This document shows positions 19,006 through 27,131 of a DNA stretch of 42,471 nt, in pieces (position 1 is the stretch's first letter; each line of letters opens with the position of its first letter). Both the position numbers and the translations under genes were made by a program. The notes beneath the pieces were generated by a model. That model saw nothing but the letters and a program-made list of their open reading frames with translations, was not told the DNA's origin and did not search any database. This DNA is from an uncultured Paracoccaceae bacterium (lineage in GTDB: Bacteria > Pseudomonadota > Alphaproteobacteria > Rhodobacterales > Rhodobacteraceae). The DNA is taken from contig CAKZOU010000027.1 of the NCBI GenBank assembly GCA_937138255.1, positions 1 through 42,471 on the forward strand. The letters run 5' to 3'.

Positions 19006-21002
19006 TCGAACTCCATGATCACTTCGTCAACGGCAAGGCTGTCGCCCGCCGAGGCATTGACCTTCTTGACGATCCCCTTGCGCTCGGCGCGGAGGATGTT
19101 CTCCATCTTCATCGCCTCGACGGTGCAAAGCGCCTGCCCCTCTTGCACCTCATCACCTGCGGCAACGTTCACCTTCACGATGAGGCCCGGCATCGGGCAG
19201 AGCAGGAACTTTGACGTATCGGGCGGCAGCTTTTCTGGCATGAGCCGCGCAAGCTCGGCCTGACGCGGCGTGCGGATCGTCACCTGAAGATCGGCCCCGC
19301 GGAAGCGCAGGCGGAAGCCTTGGGTGCGCTTGCCGACCTTGAGGACCAGAAGCGCCCCGCCCACGGTGAGCCGCGCCAAAGGATCGCCCGGCGTCCAGTC
19401 GCTTTCGATCCGCAGGGTCTTGCCCTCGATGGTCACATCGGCGCCCGCGCGGTCGGCGGTCATGGCGACAGGGAATTCCTGCCCCTGAAGCGTCACCACC
19501 CAATCCGTGCCGACGTGGCGCTCGTGATTGTTCATCCGGCCCGAGATGCGCGAGCGGCGGATTTCCGTGACCCGATGCATGGCGGCAGCGGCAGCGGCCA
19601 CGCGCACCAGCGCTTCGCGCGGCAGCTCGACGCCCGAAAACCCGTCGGGGTATTCCTCGGCGATGAAGGCCGTGGTGATCGCACCCGAGACAAAGCGCGG
19701 GTGATCCATCACGGCGGCAACGAAGGGCAGGTTGTGGCCGATGCCCTCGACCTCGAAGGTATCCAGCGCCACCCGCATCTCTTCGATGGCCTGCGCCCGC
19801 GTAGGGGCCCATGTGCAGAGCTTGGCGATCATCGGGTCGTAATACATCGAGATCTCGCCGCCCTCATAAACGCCGGTATCGTTGCGGACGATGCCGCCCG
19901 TCTCCGTGTCGCCCTCGACAGGCGGGCGATAGCGGCTGAGGCGGCCGATGGAGGGCAGGAAGTTGCGATAGGGATCCTCGGCATAAAGGCGGTTCTCGAT
20001 CGCCCAGCCGTTGATCGTGAGGTCTTCTTGCTTGAACGGCAGCGCCTCGCCATTGGCCACGCGGATCATCTGCTCGACCAGATCGACGCCGGTGATGAGC
20101 TCGGTGACGGGATGCTCCACCTGCAGGCGGGTGTTCATCTCGAGGAAATAGAAATTGCGCGCGCCATCGACGATGAACTCGACCGTGCCGGCGCTGGCAT
20201 AGCCCACGGCCTTGGCCAGAGCCACAGCCTGCTCGCCCATGGCCTTGCGGGTGGCCTCATCGAGGAAGGGCGACGGGGCCTCTTCCACGACCTTCTGGTT
20301 GCGCCGCTGGATCGAGCATTCGCGCTCGTGCAGATAGACGCCGTTGCCGTGCTTGTCGCAGAGCACCTGAATTTCGATGTGGCGCGGTTGCGTCACGAAC
20401 TTCTCGATGAAGATCCGGTCGTCGCCAAAGGAATTGGCGGCCTCGTTCTTGGACGACTGGAAGCCCTCGCGCGCCTCGGTGTCGTTCCAGGCAATCCGCA
20501 TCCCCTTGCCGCCGCCACCCGCAGAGGCCTTGATCATCACCGGATAGCCGATCTCCTGGCTGATCTTCACCGCCTCCTCGGCATCGCCAATGAGGCCCAT
20601 ATAGCCCGGAACGGTGCTCACGCCCGCCTCTTGCGCGATCTTCTTCGAGGTGATCTTGTCGCCCATCGCCTCGATGGATTTCGCCGGGGGCCCGATGAAT
20701 GCGACCCCGGCCTTCTCCAGGGCCTCGGCGAATTTGGGGTTCTCCGAGAGGAAGCCATAGCCCGGATGCACCGCTTCGGCGCCGCTTTCCTTGATCGCGG
20801 CCATGATCTTGTCGATCACGATATAGGACTGGTTCGCCGGCGGCGGGCCGATGTGGATCGCCTCGTCGGCCATCGAGACATGGAGCGCGTTGCGGTCGGC
20901 ATCGGAATAGACCGCCACCGTCTGGATGCCCATCTTGCGGGCCGTCTTGATGACGCGGCAGGCGATTTCGCCCCGGTTGGCGATCAGGATCTTCTTGAAC
21001 AT
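19002..21002 (-). CDS. pccA: Propionyl-CoA carboxylase, biotin-carrying alpha subunit
   Basis: Carboxylates its own biotin from ATP and bicarbonate and passes the carboxyl group to the beta subunit, which forms methylmalonyl-CoA. The 666 residues hold a biotin carboxylase domain (about 1-450) with the ATP-grasp glycine-rich loop KASAGGGGKGM, a linker BT-type domain (about 460-590) and a C-terminal biotinyl domain, with the biotinylated lysine at about 632 in EAMKM. Length and the middle domain fit PCC rather than short acetyl-CoA carboxylase subunit AccC. GAAGGA lies before the ATG. A strong hairpin stands 25-58 bases upstream of the start and may influence expression. The stop overlaps the start of the membrane-protein gene. 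Confidence 0.96.
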   Translation of the reverse strand: MFKKILIANRGEIACRVIKTARKMGIQTVAVYSDADRNALHVSMADEAIHIGPPPANQSYIVIDKIMAAIKESGAEAVHPGYGFLSENPKFAEALEKAGVAFIGPPAKSIEAMGDKITSKKIAQEAGVSTVPGYMGLIGDAEEAVKISQEIGYPVMIKASAGGGGKGMRIAWNDTEAREGFQSSKNEAANSFGDDRIFIEKFVTQPRHIEIQVLCDKHGNGVYLHERECSIQRRNQKVVEEAPSPFLDEATRKAMGEQAVALAKAVGYASAGTVEFIVDGARNFYFLEMNTRLQVEHPVTELITGVDLVEQMIRVANGEALPFKQEDLTINGWAIENRLYAEDPYRNFLPSIGRLSRYRPPVEGDTETGGIVRNDTGVYEGGEISMYYDPMIAKLCTWAPTRAQAIEEMRVALDTFEVEGIGHNLPFVAAVMDHPRFVSGAITTAFIAEEYPDGFSGVELPREALVRVAAAAAAMHRVTEIRRSRISGRMNNHERHVGTDWVVTLQGQEFPVAMTADRAGADVTIEGKTLRIESDWTPGDPLARLTVGGALLVLKVGKRTQGFRLRFRGADLQVTIRTPRQAELARLMPEKLPPDTSKFLLCPMPGLIVKVNVAAGDEVQEGQALCTVEAMKMENILRAERKGIVKKVNASAGDSLAVDEVIMEFE

Positions 21003-21026
21003 CAGGCGAGGTCCTTCAAATGCGAA

Positions 21027-21060
21027 ACCGCCACGGGTGCGCGCAGGCGCCCGTGGCGGT
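21027..21060 (-). terminator. Strong hairpin between the small lipoprotein gene and pccA
   Basis: ACCGCCACGGG (21027-21037) and CCCGTGGCGGT (21050-21060) are perfect 11-base inverted repeats around a 12-base loop. On the minus strand the stem begins 36 bases after the lipoprotein stop and is followed by TTTCGCATTT, a broken T-tract, then the pccA ribosome-binding site. It is placed like an intrinsic terminator for the lipoprotein gene but is also close enough to pccA to act on its leader. The T-run is imperfect, so read-through is likely. Confidence 0.55.
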
Positions 21061-21095
21061 CAGGATGGGTCTTGCGCCCCGAAGGGCGGATCAGG

Positions 21096-21302
21096 TTATT
21101 GGCAGGCTTTGGCGCCGAGATCGTCGCAGGTCGCGCCAGCCGCGCCGCCGATGAGCGCGCCGGTGAAGGCGTTGCCGCCGACGGCATCGGCAAGCAGCGC
21201 GCCTGCCGCGGCACCGGCAAGGCCGCGCTCGAGATCGGTGTCGATACAGCCTGCAAGGCCGAGAAGCGCCGCGAAGGCGAGAGCGAAGAGTTTTCTATGC
21301 AT
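21096..21302 (-). CDS. Small glycine-zipper lipoprotein
   Basis: A 68-residue predicted lipoprotein. The signal MHRKLFALAFAALLGLAGC ends in the lipobox LAGC with the acylated cysteine at residue 19. The remaining 49 residues are rich in Gly and Ala with repeated GxxxG/AxxxG spacing (GLAGAAAGALLADAVGG), a glycine-zipper pattern that can pack into membranes, and end in a short Cys-containing tail. AAAGGG lies upstream of the ATG. No specific function is recognised; similar small lipoproteins are often annotated only as hypothetical. It sits between pccB and pccA but is bracketed by hairpins and may be its own transcription unit. Confidence 0.75.
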   Translation of the reverse strand: MHRKLFALAFAALLGLAGCIDTDLERGLAGAAAGALLADAVGGNAFTGALIGGAAGATCDDLGAKACQ

Positions 21303-21321
21303 TGGAGACTGCCCTTTTGCG

Positions 21322-21340
21322 TGTTTGATTTGGTCAAACA
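21322..21340. promoter_or_regulatory. Operator-like palindrome upstream of the small lipoprotein
   Basis: TGTTTGA (21322-21328) and TCAAACA (21334-21340) form a perfect inverted repeat separated by five bases, 20-38 bases upstream of the lipoprotein ATG. The size suits a dimeric regulator. No regulator is assigned, and the motif differs from the TTTGCAAA sites elsewhere in the cluster. Confidence 0.35.
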
Positions 21341-21418
21341 GTCACCGGCAAGGCGTGGATAGACAATATCAAGCGTCGGATATGGGCATAAACCCGCGCA
21401 ATCTGCGGCGATCAATGG

Positions 21419-21455
21419 AAAAGGGGCCGGTCGGCCCCATGAGGGGGCTGACCGG
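21419..21455 (-). terminator. Overlapping hairpins with T4 tract downstream of the 128-residue gene
   Basis: On the minus strand a stem between 21444-21455 and 21427-21438 (CCGGTC plus GCCCC pairing with GGGGC plus GACCGG, one A-C mismatch) is followed by a second, mutually exclusive hairpin GGGGCCG/CGGCCCC (21432-21438 with 21423-21429) that runs directly into TTTT (21422-21419). The second has the form of a short intrinsic terminator with a weak T-tract. It lies about 170 bases after the stop of the 128-residue gene. Confidence 0.5.
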
Positions 21456-21627
21456 TCAAGGAAAGGGGAACAATTTGGATGTTGGGCCTGCGTCGCATTA
21501 CGGAGAGCGCCGACCCGAGGCTGAGACTGGCACAGCGCCAGACGCGCGCCAACAGGCTTGCAGGAAGGCCCCGCCGAATGCGCGCATTCCTGCCAAATCC
21601 CTGCCAACACAGGCCAATTTCCGCCCA

Positions 21628-22014
21628 TCAATCCCAATCGTCGCCCCCCTCGAAGGGCGACGCTGCGCGGTCGTCGAAAATCTGCGGAAAGCTGGCCTTG
21701 GCCTTTGCCAGATTGATCTTCAGAAGCGCGTCGTAATCCTCTGGATCAAACGGCTCCTGAGCGGCCACGACCTCGCGGCCGAAAAGCCACGACAGCCGCC
21801 CCGCGTCGAGATTGCCGCGCACGAAGGGCTCTTCGCCGAAATGCTCCCATAGGGCCCATAGAAACAGCTCATCGGCCTTGCGATCCGGCGCGCGGCGATC
21901 CCGAAACCGCTCGCGCGCGATGATCTTGGTCGCGCCCTCCTTGTTGGCGCGGCGAATAGTGAACTGGAAATCCGAGCTCGGCATCCGGCCCGGGAATCCA
22001 CGGTGCTTTTCCAT
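21628..22014 (-). CDS. Unrecognised 128-residue protein between pccB and pccA
   Basis: Not recognised. The protein is hydrophilic and charged with no signal peptide or membrane helix, so it is probably cytoplasmic. The N-terminal half has a basic patch (FTIRRANKEGATKIIARERF, RDRRAPDRK), the middle contains DELFLWALWEHFGEEPFVRGNL, and the C-terminus is acidic (FEGGDDWD). The ATG at 22014 is chosen because GGGAG lies 8 bases upstream; a TTG one codon earlier is less likely. It begins 54 bases after the pccB stop and on the same strand, so it is likely co-transcribed with pccB and may accompany PCC assembly or regulation; that is inference from position only. Confidence 0.7.
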   Translation of the reverse strand: MEKHRGFPGRMPSSDFQFTIRRANKEGATKIIARERFRDRRAPDRKADELFLWALWEHFGEEPFVRGNLDAGRLSWLFGREVVAAQEPFDPEDYDALLKINLAKAKASFPQIFDDRAASPFEGGDDWD

Positions 22015-22068
22015 CAATGTTTCTCCCGGCTGTCGGCAAAATTGATCGTCATGTCAGCGCCCCGGCCA

Positions 22069-23601
<1,533 letters not shown>

Positions 23602-23671
23602 CGGATAGATTGCCCTTCGTTGCCGCTGCCACAGTTTAGGGAGGTGGAGCGGCAGGCAAAAGGCCAAACGA

Positions 23672-23725
23672 GCAAATTTGCAAACTCAATGCAATATAGT
23701 TCGAGCTAATTGCAAATCTGCGAAA
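23672..23725. promoter_or_regulatory. Candidate PccR operator and pccB promoter region
   Basis: TTTGCAAA at 23677-23684 is a perfect palindrome; AATGCAAT (23688-23695) follows after three bases, and ATTGCAAA (23709-23716) lies 32 bases centre-to-centre from the first, with a degenerate TCTGCGAA directly behind it. On the minus strand TATATT (23698-23693) is a good -10 for pccB, lying between the outer motifs. TTTGCAAA motifs are known for the ScfR/RamB regulator family. Placement between divergent pccB and the DMT-family gene means both could be affected. Confidence 0.65.
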
Positions 23726-23747
23726 TTACTCTCCGAAAGGGCAACCC

Positions 23748-24107
23748 ATGCCGCAGCTTCCGGTGCCTGTCCTGACCATCGGGCTTCTCCTGATGTCCAA
23801 TCTTTTCATGACCTTCGCCTGGTATGGGCACCTCAAGTTCAAGGCCGCGCCCTTGATCGTGGTGATCCTCGTGAGCTGGGGCATCGCCTTCTTCGAGTAT
23901 GTGTTGCAGGTGCCTGCCAACCGGATCGGCCACGGGCATTTCAGCGCCGCGCAACTGAAGACCATTCAGGAGGTCATCACGCTCACCGTATTCGCCGGTT
24001 TCTCGGTGCTCTACCTCGGCGAGCCGATCCGCTGGAATCACGCCGTGGGCTTTGTGCTGATCGCCGCAGGAGCCTGGTTCATCTTCGCCCGCTTCGGCGG
24101 CGAATAG
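23748..24107 (+). CDS. DMT superfamily small membrane protein (DUF486 family)
   Basis: A 119-residue protein with four predicted helices (about 7-25, 32-52, 72-90 and 95-113), matching the DUF486/DMT_6 family of small drug/metabolite-transporter-like proteins. Family-typical stretches include FMTFAWYGHLK, SWGIAFFEYVLQVPANRIG and LYLGEPIRWNHA. The substrate is unknown; single-module DMT proteins act as dimers. AAAGGG lies upstream of the ATG. It is divergent from pccB, whose promoter region it shares, and is followed 37 bases later by an MFS gene. Confidence 0.85.
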   Translation: MPQLPVPVLTIGLLLMSNLFMTFAWYGHLKFKAAPLIVVILVSWGIAFFEYVLQVPANRIGHGHFSAAQLKTIQEVITLTVFAGFSVLYLGEPIRWNHAVGFVLIAAGAWFIFARFGGE

Positions 24108-24144
24108 CCGTGGACATCCCCTGCCGCGAGGCATAGCCAAAGCC

Positions 24145-25362
24145 ATGATCTCGCATCCCGCCCCCCGCTTTTTCGACCGGACAACGCCGCCGCATATGTT
24201 CACGCTGGTGATGCTGGCGGGGCTTTCGGCGTTGAATATGTCGCTGTTCCTTCCCTCGCTGAACACGATCGCGGCGGAATACGGCGTGGATTATGGCGTG
24301 ATGCAGCTGGCCGTTTCGGGATATTTCGCGGCCACCGCGATCATGCAGATCATCGTTGGCCCGATTTCCGACCGCTTCGGCCGCCGCCCCGTGGTTCTTG
24401 TGGGCTTCGCCATCTTCACGCTTGCCTCAGCCGGGGCGGCCCTCGCGCCTTCGGGCACGGCCTTCCTCGGCTTCCGGCTGGTGCAAGCGACTGTGGCGAC
24501 GGGAATGGTCCTGAGCCGCGCCGTGGTGCGCGACCTCGTGAGCCAAGACAAGGCCGCCTCGATGATCGGCTATGTCACGCTTGGCATGTCGATCATGCCG
24601 ATGATCGGGCCGTTTATCGGCGGCGCGGTCGATGAATTCCTCGGCTGGCGGGCGAATTTCTGGCTGTTGACGGGAATGGGCCTTCTGATGGTCGTCCTCG
24701 TCTGGGCCGATCAGGGCGAGACGGTGCGCGACCGGGGCCTGCCCTTCCGCGAGCAGGTGAAGCAATATCCGGCCCTCCTCGGTTCACCGCGGTTCTGGGG
24801 CTATGTGCTGTGCAATGCCTTCGCGGCAGGTGCCTATTACGCGCTTCTCGGCGGCGCCTCTCTCGTGGCGAGCGGCGTCTTTGGCCTGAGCCCTCTGCAA
24901 ACCGGCCTTGCCCTTGGCTCGCCCACCGTGGGCTTCGCAGTCGGCAACTATATCTCGGGCCGCTATTCGGTGCGCTTCGGCGTCAACCGCATGACCTTTG
25001 TCGGCACCGGCATCGCCAGCGCGGGCCTTGCCGTTTCGCTGGCGATCAGCCTCTCGGGCAACGAGAGCGCCCTTCTCTTTTTCGGCTTCTGCACCTTCCT
25101 CGGCCTCGGCAACGGCCTCACCATGCCCAACGCCACCGCCGGGATGCTTTCGGTGCGGCCCCACCTTGCCGGCACCGCCTCGGGCCTTGGCGGGGCGATC
25201 ATGGTCACCGGCGGCGCCGCGCTTTCGGCGGTGGCCGGGTCGAGCCTTTCGCCCGAGGCCGGCAGCCTGCCGCTTCAGGCGATCATGTTCGGCTCGTCGG
25301 TTCTGTCGGGCGTTGCAATTGCCTTTGTCATCCGGCGCGAAAGGCGGCTCGGGATCGAGTGA
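24145..25362 (+). CDS. MFS transporter, Bcr/CflA drug-resistance type
   Basis: A 405-residue major facilitator with about 12 helices. The loop 2-3 signature GPISDRFGRRPVVLVG (near residues 72-87) and the motif GMVLSRAVVRDLVSQDKAASMIGY in helices 4-5 are typical of the Bcr/CflA multidrug efflux subgroup. It would expel a small molecule by proton antiport; substrate not predictable. Ribosome-binding signal is weak. It lies between the DUF486-type gene and pccR, and the pccR promoter begins just after its stop. Any role in propionate or acetate metabolism would be inference from position. Confidence 0.88.
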   Translation: MISHPAPRFFDRTTPPHMFTLVMLAGLSALNMSLFLPSLNTIAAEYGVDYGVMQLAVSGYFAATAIMQIIVGPISDRFGRRPVVLVGFAIFTLASAGAALAPSGTAFLGFRLVQATVATGMVLSRAVVRDLVSQDKAASMIGYVTLGMSIMPMIGPFIGGAVDEFLGWRANFWLLTGMGLLMVVLVWADQGETVRDRGLPFREQVKQYPALLGSPRFWGYVLCNAFAAGAYYALLGGASLVASGVFGLSPLQTGLALGSPTVGFAVGNYISGRYSVRFGVNRMTFVGTGIASAGLAVSLAISLSGNESALLFFGFCTFLGLGNGLTMPNATAGMLSVRPHLAGTASGLGGAIMVTGGAALSAVAGSSLSPEAGSLPLQAIMFGSSVLSGVAIAFVIRRERRLGIE

Positions 25363-25365
25363 GGC

Positions 25366-25395
25366 TTGCCAGCGCGGGTTTGCAAAGCCTATGAT
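25366..25395 (+). promoter_or_regulatory. Promoter of pccR
   Basis: TTGCCA (25366-25371, five of six matches to the -35 consensus) and TATGAT (25390-25395, five of six to the -10) are separated by 18 bases. Transcription would start near 25402, leaving a leader of about 26 bases with GAGGG before the ATG at 25428. A TTTGCAAA site lies between the two boxes. Confidence 0.6.
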
Positions 25396-25420
25396 TTTGA
25401 TCGGCGAAGCTGCAAACCCG
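25375..25420. promoter_or_regulatory. Candidate PccR autoregulatory operator
   Basis: CGGGTTTGCA (25375-25384) and TGCAAACCCG (25411-25420) are perfect 10-base inverted repeats 26 bases apart. The left arm forms part of a full palindromic TTTGCAAA (25379-25386); the right arm contains GCTGCAAA. Centre-to-centre spacing is 30 bases, about three helical turns. The arms flank the -10 box and probable transcription start, as expected for autorepression. Confidence 0.65.
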
Positions 25421-25427
25421 AGGGATC

Positions 25428-26822
25428 ATGGCAATCCAGAAACTCTATGCGGGCGTCAAGCTGCGCGAGCTGCGCGGGCGGCTCGGCCTGACGCAAAAGG
25501 CCTTTGCCGACAAGCTTGGCGTTTCGCTGCCCTATCTCAACCAGATGGAAAACAACAACCGCCCGGTCTCGACCGCCGTGGTCCTCGGCCTTGCCCAGGA
25601 ATTCGGTTTTGACGTGACCGAGCTGCAATCCGGCGACGAGGCCCGCCTTGTGGGCGATATGCGCGAGGCGCTGGCCGACCCTGTATTTGGCGACACCCCA
25701 CCGGGCTTGGCCGACCTGCGGCTTGCAGCCTCCAACGCCCCGGCCCTCGCCCGCGCCTTCCTCGACCTGCACCGCGCCTATCGGCAGACGCACGAGCGGC
25801 TGGCCTCGCTCGACGAGGCGCTCGGGCGCGAGGATGCGCGGCTGCAACCGAGCCCGTGGGAAGAGGTGCGCGACTTCTTCCACTATTGCGACAACTACAT
25901 CGACGCCGTGGATCGCTCCGCCGAACGCTTTGCCACGCAAAGCCCCGCCACCATCCGCGACGCCGCCATCGCCGCACTCGGCACCCGGGGCGTGGCGGTG
26001 CGTTTTGCCGATACGGATGTGACCCGCCACTACGATCCCGACGCCAAGATCCTGACCCTCTCGCGCCGCTCGGCCGAGCAGACCCGCACCTTCCAGCTTC
26101 TCCTGCAGGTGGCCCTTCTGACGCAGGACAAGCTTCTTGAGGCGACCCTCGATCTCGCCCGTTTCCATTCGCCCGAGGCCCGCGCCATCGCCAAGGTGGG
26201 CCTTGCCAACTATTTCGCCGGCGCGGCGCTCATGCCCTACGAGCGCTTCCACACCGCCGCGCAGGAGACCCGCCACGACCTCGAACGTCTTGCCGACCGT
26301 TTCGGCGCCTCGCTCGAACAGGTGGCCCACAGGCTCTCGACCCTGCAACGCCCCGGCGCCAAGGGCATCCCCTTCTTCTTCGTCCGCGTCGATCCCGCGG
26401 GCACGATCACCAAACGCCATTCGGCCACCACCCTGCAATTCGCCCGCTATGGCGGCGCCTGCCCCCTTTGGAACGTGCACCGCGCCTTTGAGACGCCGGG
26501 GCGGTTCCTGCGGCAGCTGGCCGAGACGCCCGATGGCGTGCGCTATTTCTGCCTTGCGCGGGATGTGACGAAATCAGGCGGCGCCTTCGATGCGCCCACC
26601 CGCCGCTATGCCATCGGCCTCGGCTGCGAGGTGCGCCACGCGCCGGCGCTGGTCTATGCCGATCACATGGATGTCGATACGCCCGAGGCCTTCGAGCCCA
26701 TCGGCATCTCTTGCCGGATATGCGAACGGCGCGACTGTCACCAGCGCGCCGTCCCGCCGCTCGAGCGGCGTTTGAAGGTCGACCCCGATCATCGGGGTGT
26801 GTTGCCTTATCAGGTCGACTGA
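25428..26822 (+). CDS. pccR: PccR-like short-chain fatty acyl-CoA regulator (ScfR family)
   Basis: Transcription regulator of 464 residues. The N-terminal XRE helix-turn-helix (about 10-65) contains LGLTQKAFADKLGVSLPYL. A long middle section corresponds to the IrrE/DUF955-like domain (about 150-290), but at the place where peptidases of this fold carry HEXXH the sequence reads ARFHSPEARAIAKVGLANYF, so catalysis is unlikely. The C-terminal domain ends with Cys429, Cys432 and Cys437 (CRICERRDC), a cluster characteristic of the family. In Rhodobacter sphaeroides PccR activates pcc genes during propionate or acetate growth; orthology here is inferred from architecture and proximity. GAGGG precedes the ATG. 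The 3' end overlaps the convergent YdcH gene by 13 bases. Confidence 0.85.
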   Translation: MAIQKLYAGVKLRELRGRLGLTQKAFADKLGVSLPYLNQMENNNRPVSTAVVLGLAQEFGFDVTELQSGDEARLVGDMREALADPVFGDTPPGLADLRLAASNAPALARAFLDLHRAYRQTHERLASLDEALGREDARLQPSPWEEVRDFFHYCDNYIDAVDRSAERFATQSPATIRDAAIAALGTRGVAVRFADTDVTRHYDPDAKILTLSRRSAEQTRTFQLLLQVALLTQDKLLEATLDLARFHSPEARAIAKVGLANYFAGAALMPYERFHTAAQETRHDLERLADRFGASLEQVAHRLSTLQRPGAKGIPFFFVRVDPAGTITKRHSATTLQFARYGGACPLWNVHRAFETPGRFLRQLAETPDGVRYFCLARDVTKSGGAFDAPTRRYAIGLGCEVRHAPALVYADHMDVDTPEAFEPIGISCRICERRDCHQRAVPPLERRLKVDPDHRGVLPYQVD

Positions 26823-27058
26823 GCCGCCCGAAGCGCCGCGGCGATCTGGTCTTTCAGGGCCATCCGCTCTTTGCGCAACTCGGCCATATGCAGATCGTCG
26901 GTCGGTTCCACATCGGTCTCGGCCCGGTGCACCGTGCGGTTGATCTCGTGGTAGCGGTCGGCAAGGGTCGCGAAATGGGCGTTCGTGGTTTTCATCTCGT
27001 GGATCAGGTCGGCCTGACCGGGGAAATCGTCGCCAAGCTCGTGCGGGGTGTTGGACAT
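26810..27058 (-). CDS. YdcH/DUF465 family protein
   Basis: An 82-residue acidic, mostly helical protein of the DUF465 (YdcH) family. The core runs HEMKTTNAHFATLADRYHEINRTVHRAE and ends with LRKERMALKDQIAAAL, two helices likely to form a coiled-coil hairpin. No biochemical role is established for the family. AAAGGTG lies upstream of the ATG. It is convergent with pccR, overlapping its last 13 bases, and follows betA on the same strand across a 73-base gap with a hairpin. Confidence 0.85.
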   Translation of the reverse strand: MSNTPHELGDDFPGQADLIHEMKTTNAHFATLADRYHEINRTVHRAETDVEPTDDLHMAELRKERMALKDQIAAALRAAQST

Positions 27059-27095
27059 GGGTCACCTTTCATCGAAGTTACGATGTGATCCTAGC

Positions 27096-27112
27096 GGGCG
27101 GAATCGCCGCCC
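27096..27112. other. Hairpin between betA and the YdcH-family gene
   Basis: GGGCGG (27096-27101) and CCGCCC (27107-27112) are perfect inverted repeats with a five-base loop. It lies 20 bases after the betA stop on the minus strand, where a terminator would be expected, but neither strand shows a T-tract. It may slow or end transcription with Rho, or protect the betA 3' end. Confidence 0.4.
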
Positions 27113-27131
27113 ACTTTGACACGCATCAAAT

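Larger units (their letters stand above)
21303..21627. other. Structured non-coding stretch inside the pcc cluster
   Basis: No credible coding frame is seen in these 325 bases, the longest gene-free stretch in the window. It holds an operator-like palindrome next to the lipoprotein gene (21322-21340), overlapping hairpins with a T4 tract on the minus strand (21419-21455), and a perfect 14-base palindrome GAATGCGCGCATTC (21576-21589) inside a wider GCAGGAA/TTCCTGC inverted repeat (21560-21566 with 21587-21593). This could be the 3' untranslated region of the pccB transcript, a leader for the lipoprotein, or an unannotated small RNA. Confidence 0.5.

Noticed and set aside
24145-25362. MFS transporter as a dedicated propionate exporter or importer
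   Set aside because: The sequence is of the Bcr/CflA drug-efflux type; only position connects it to pcc genes.
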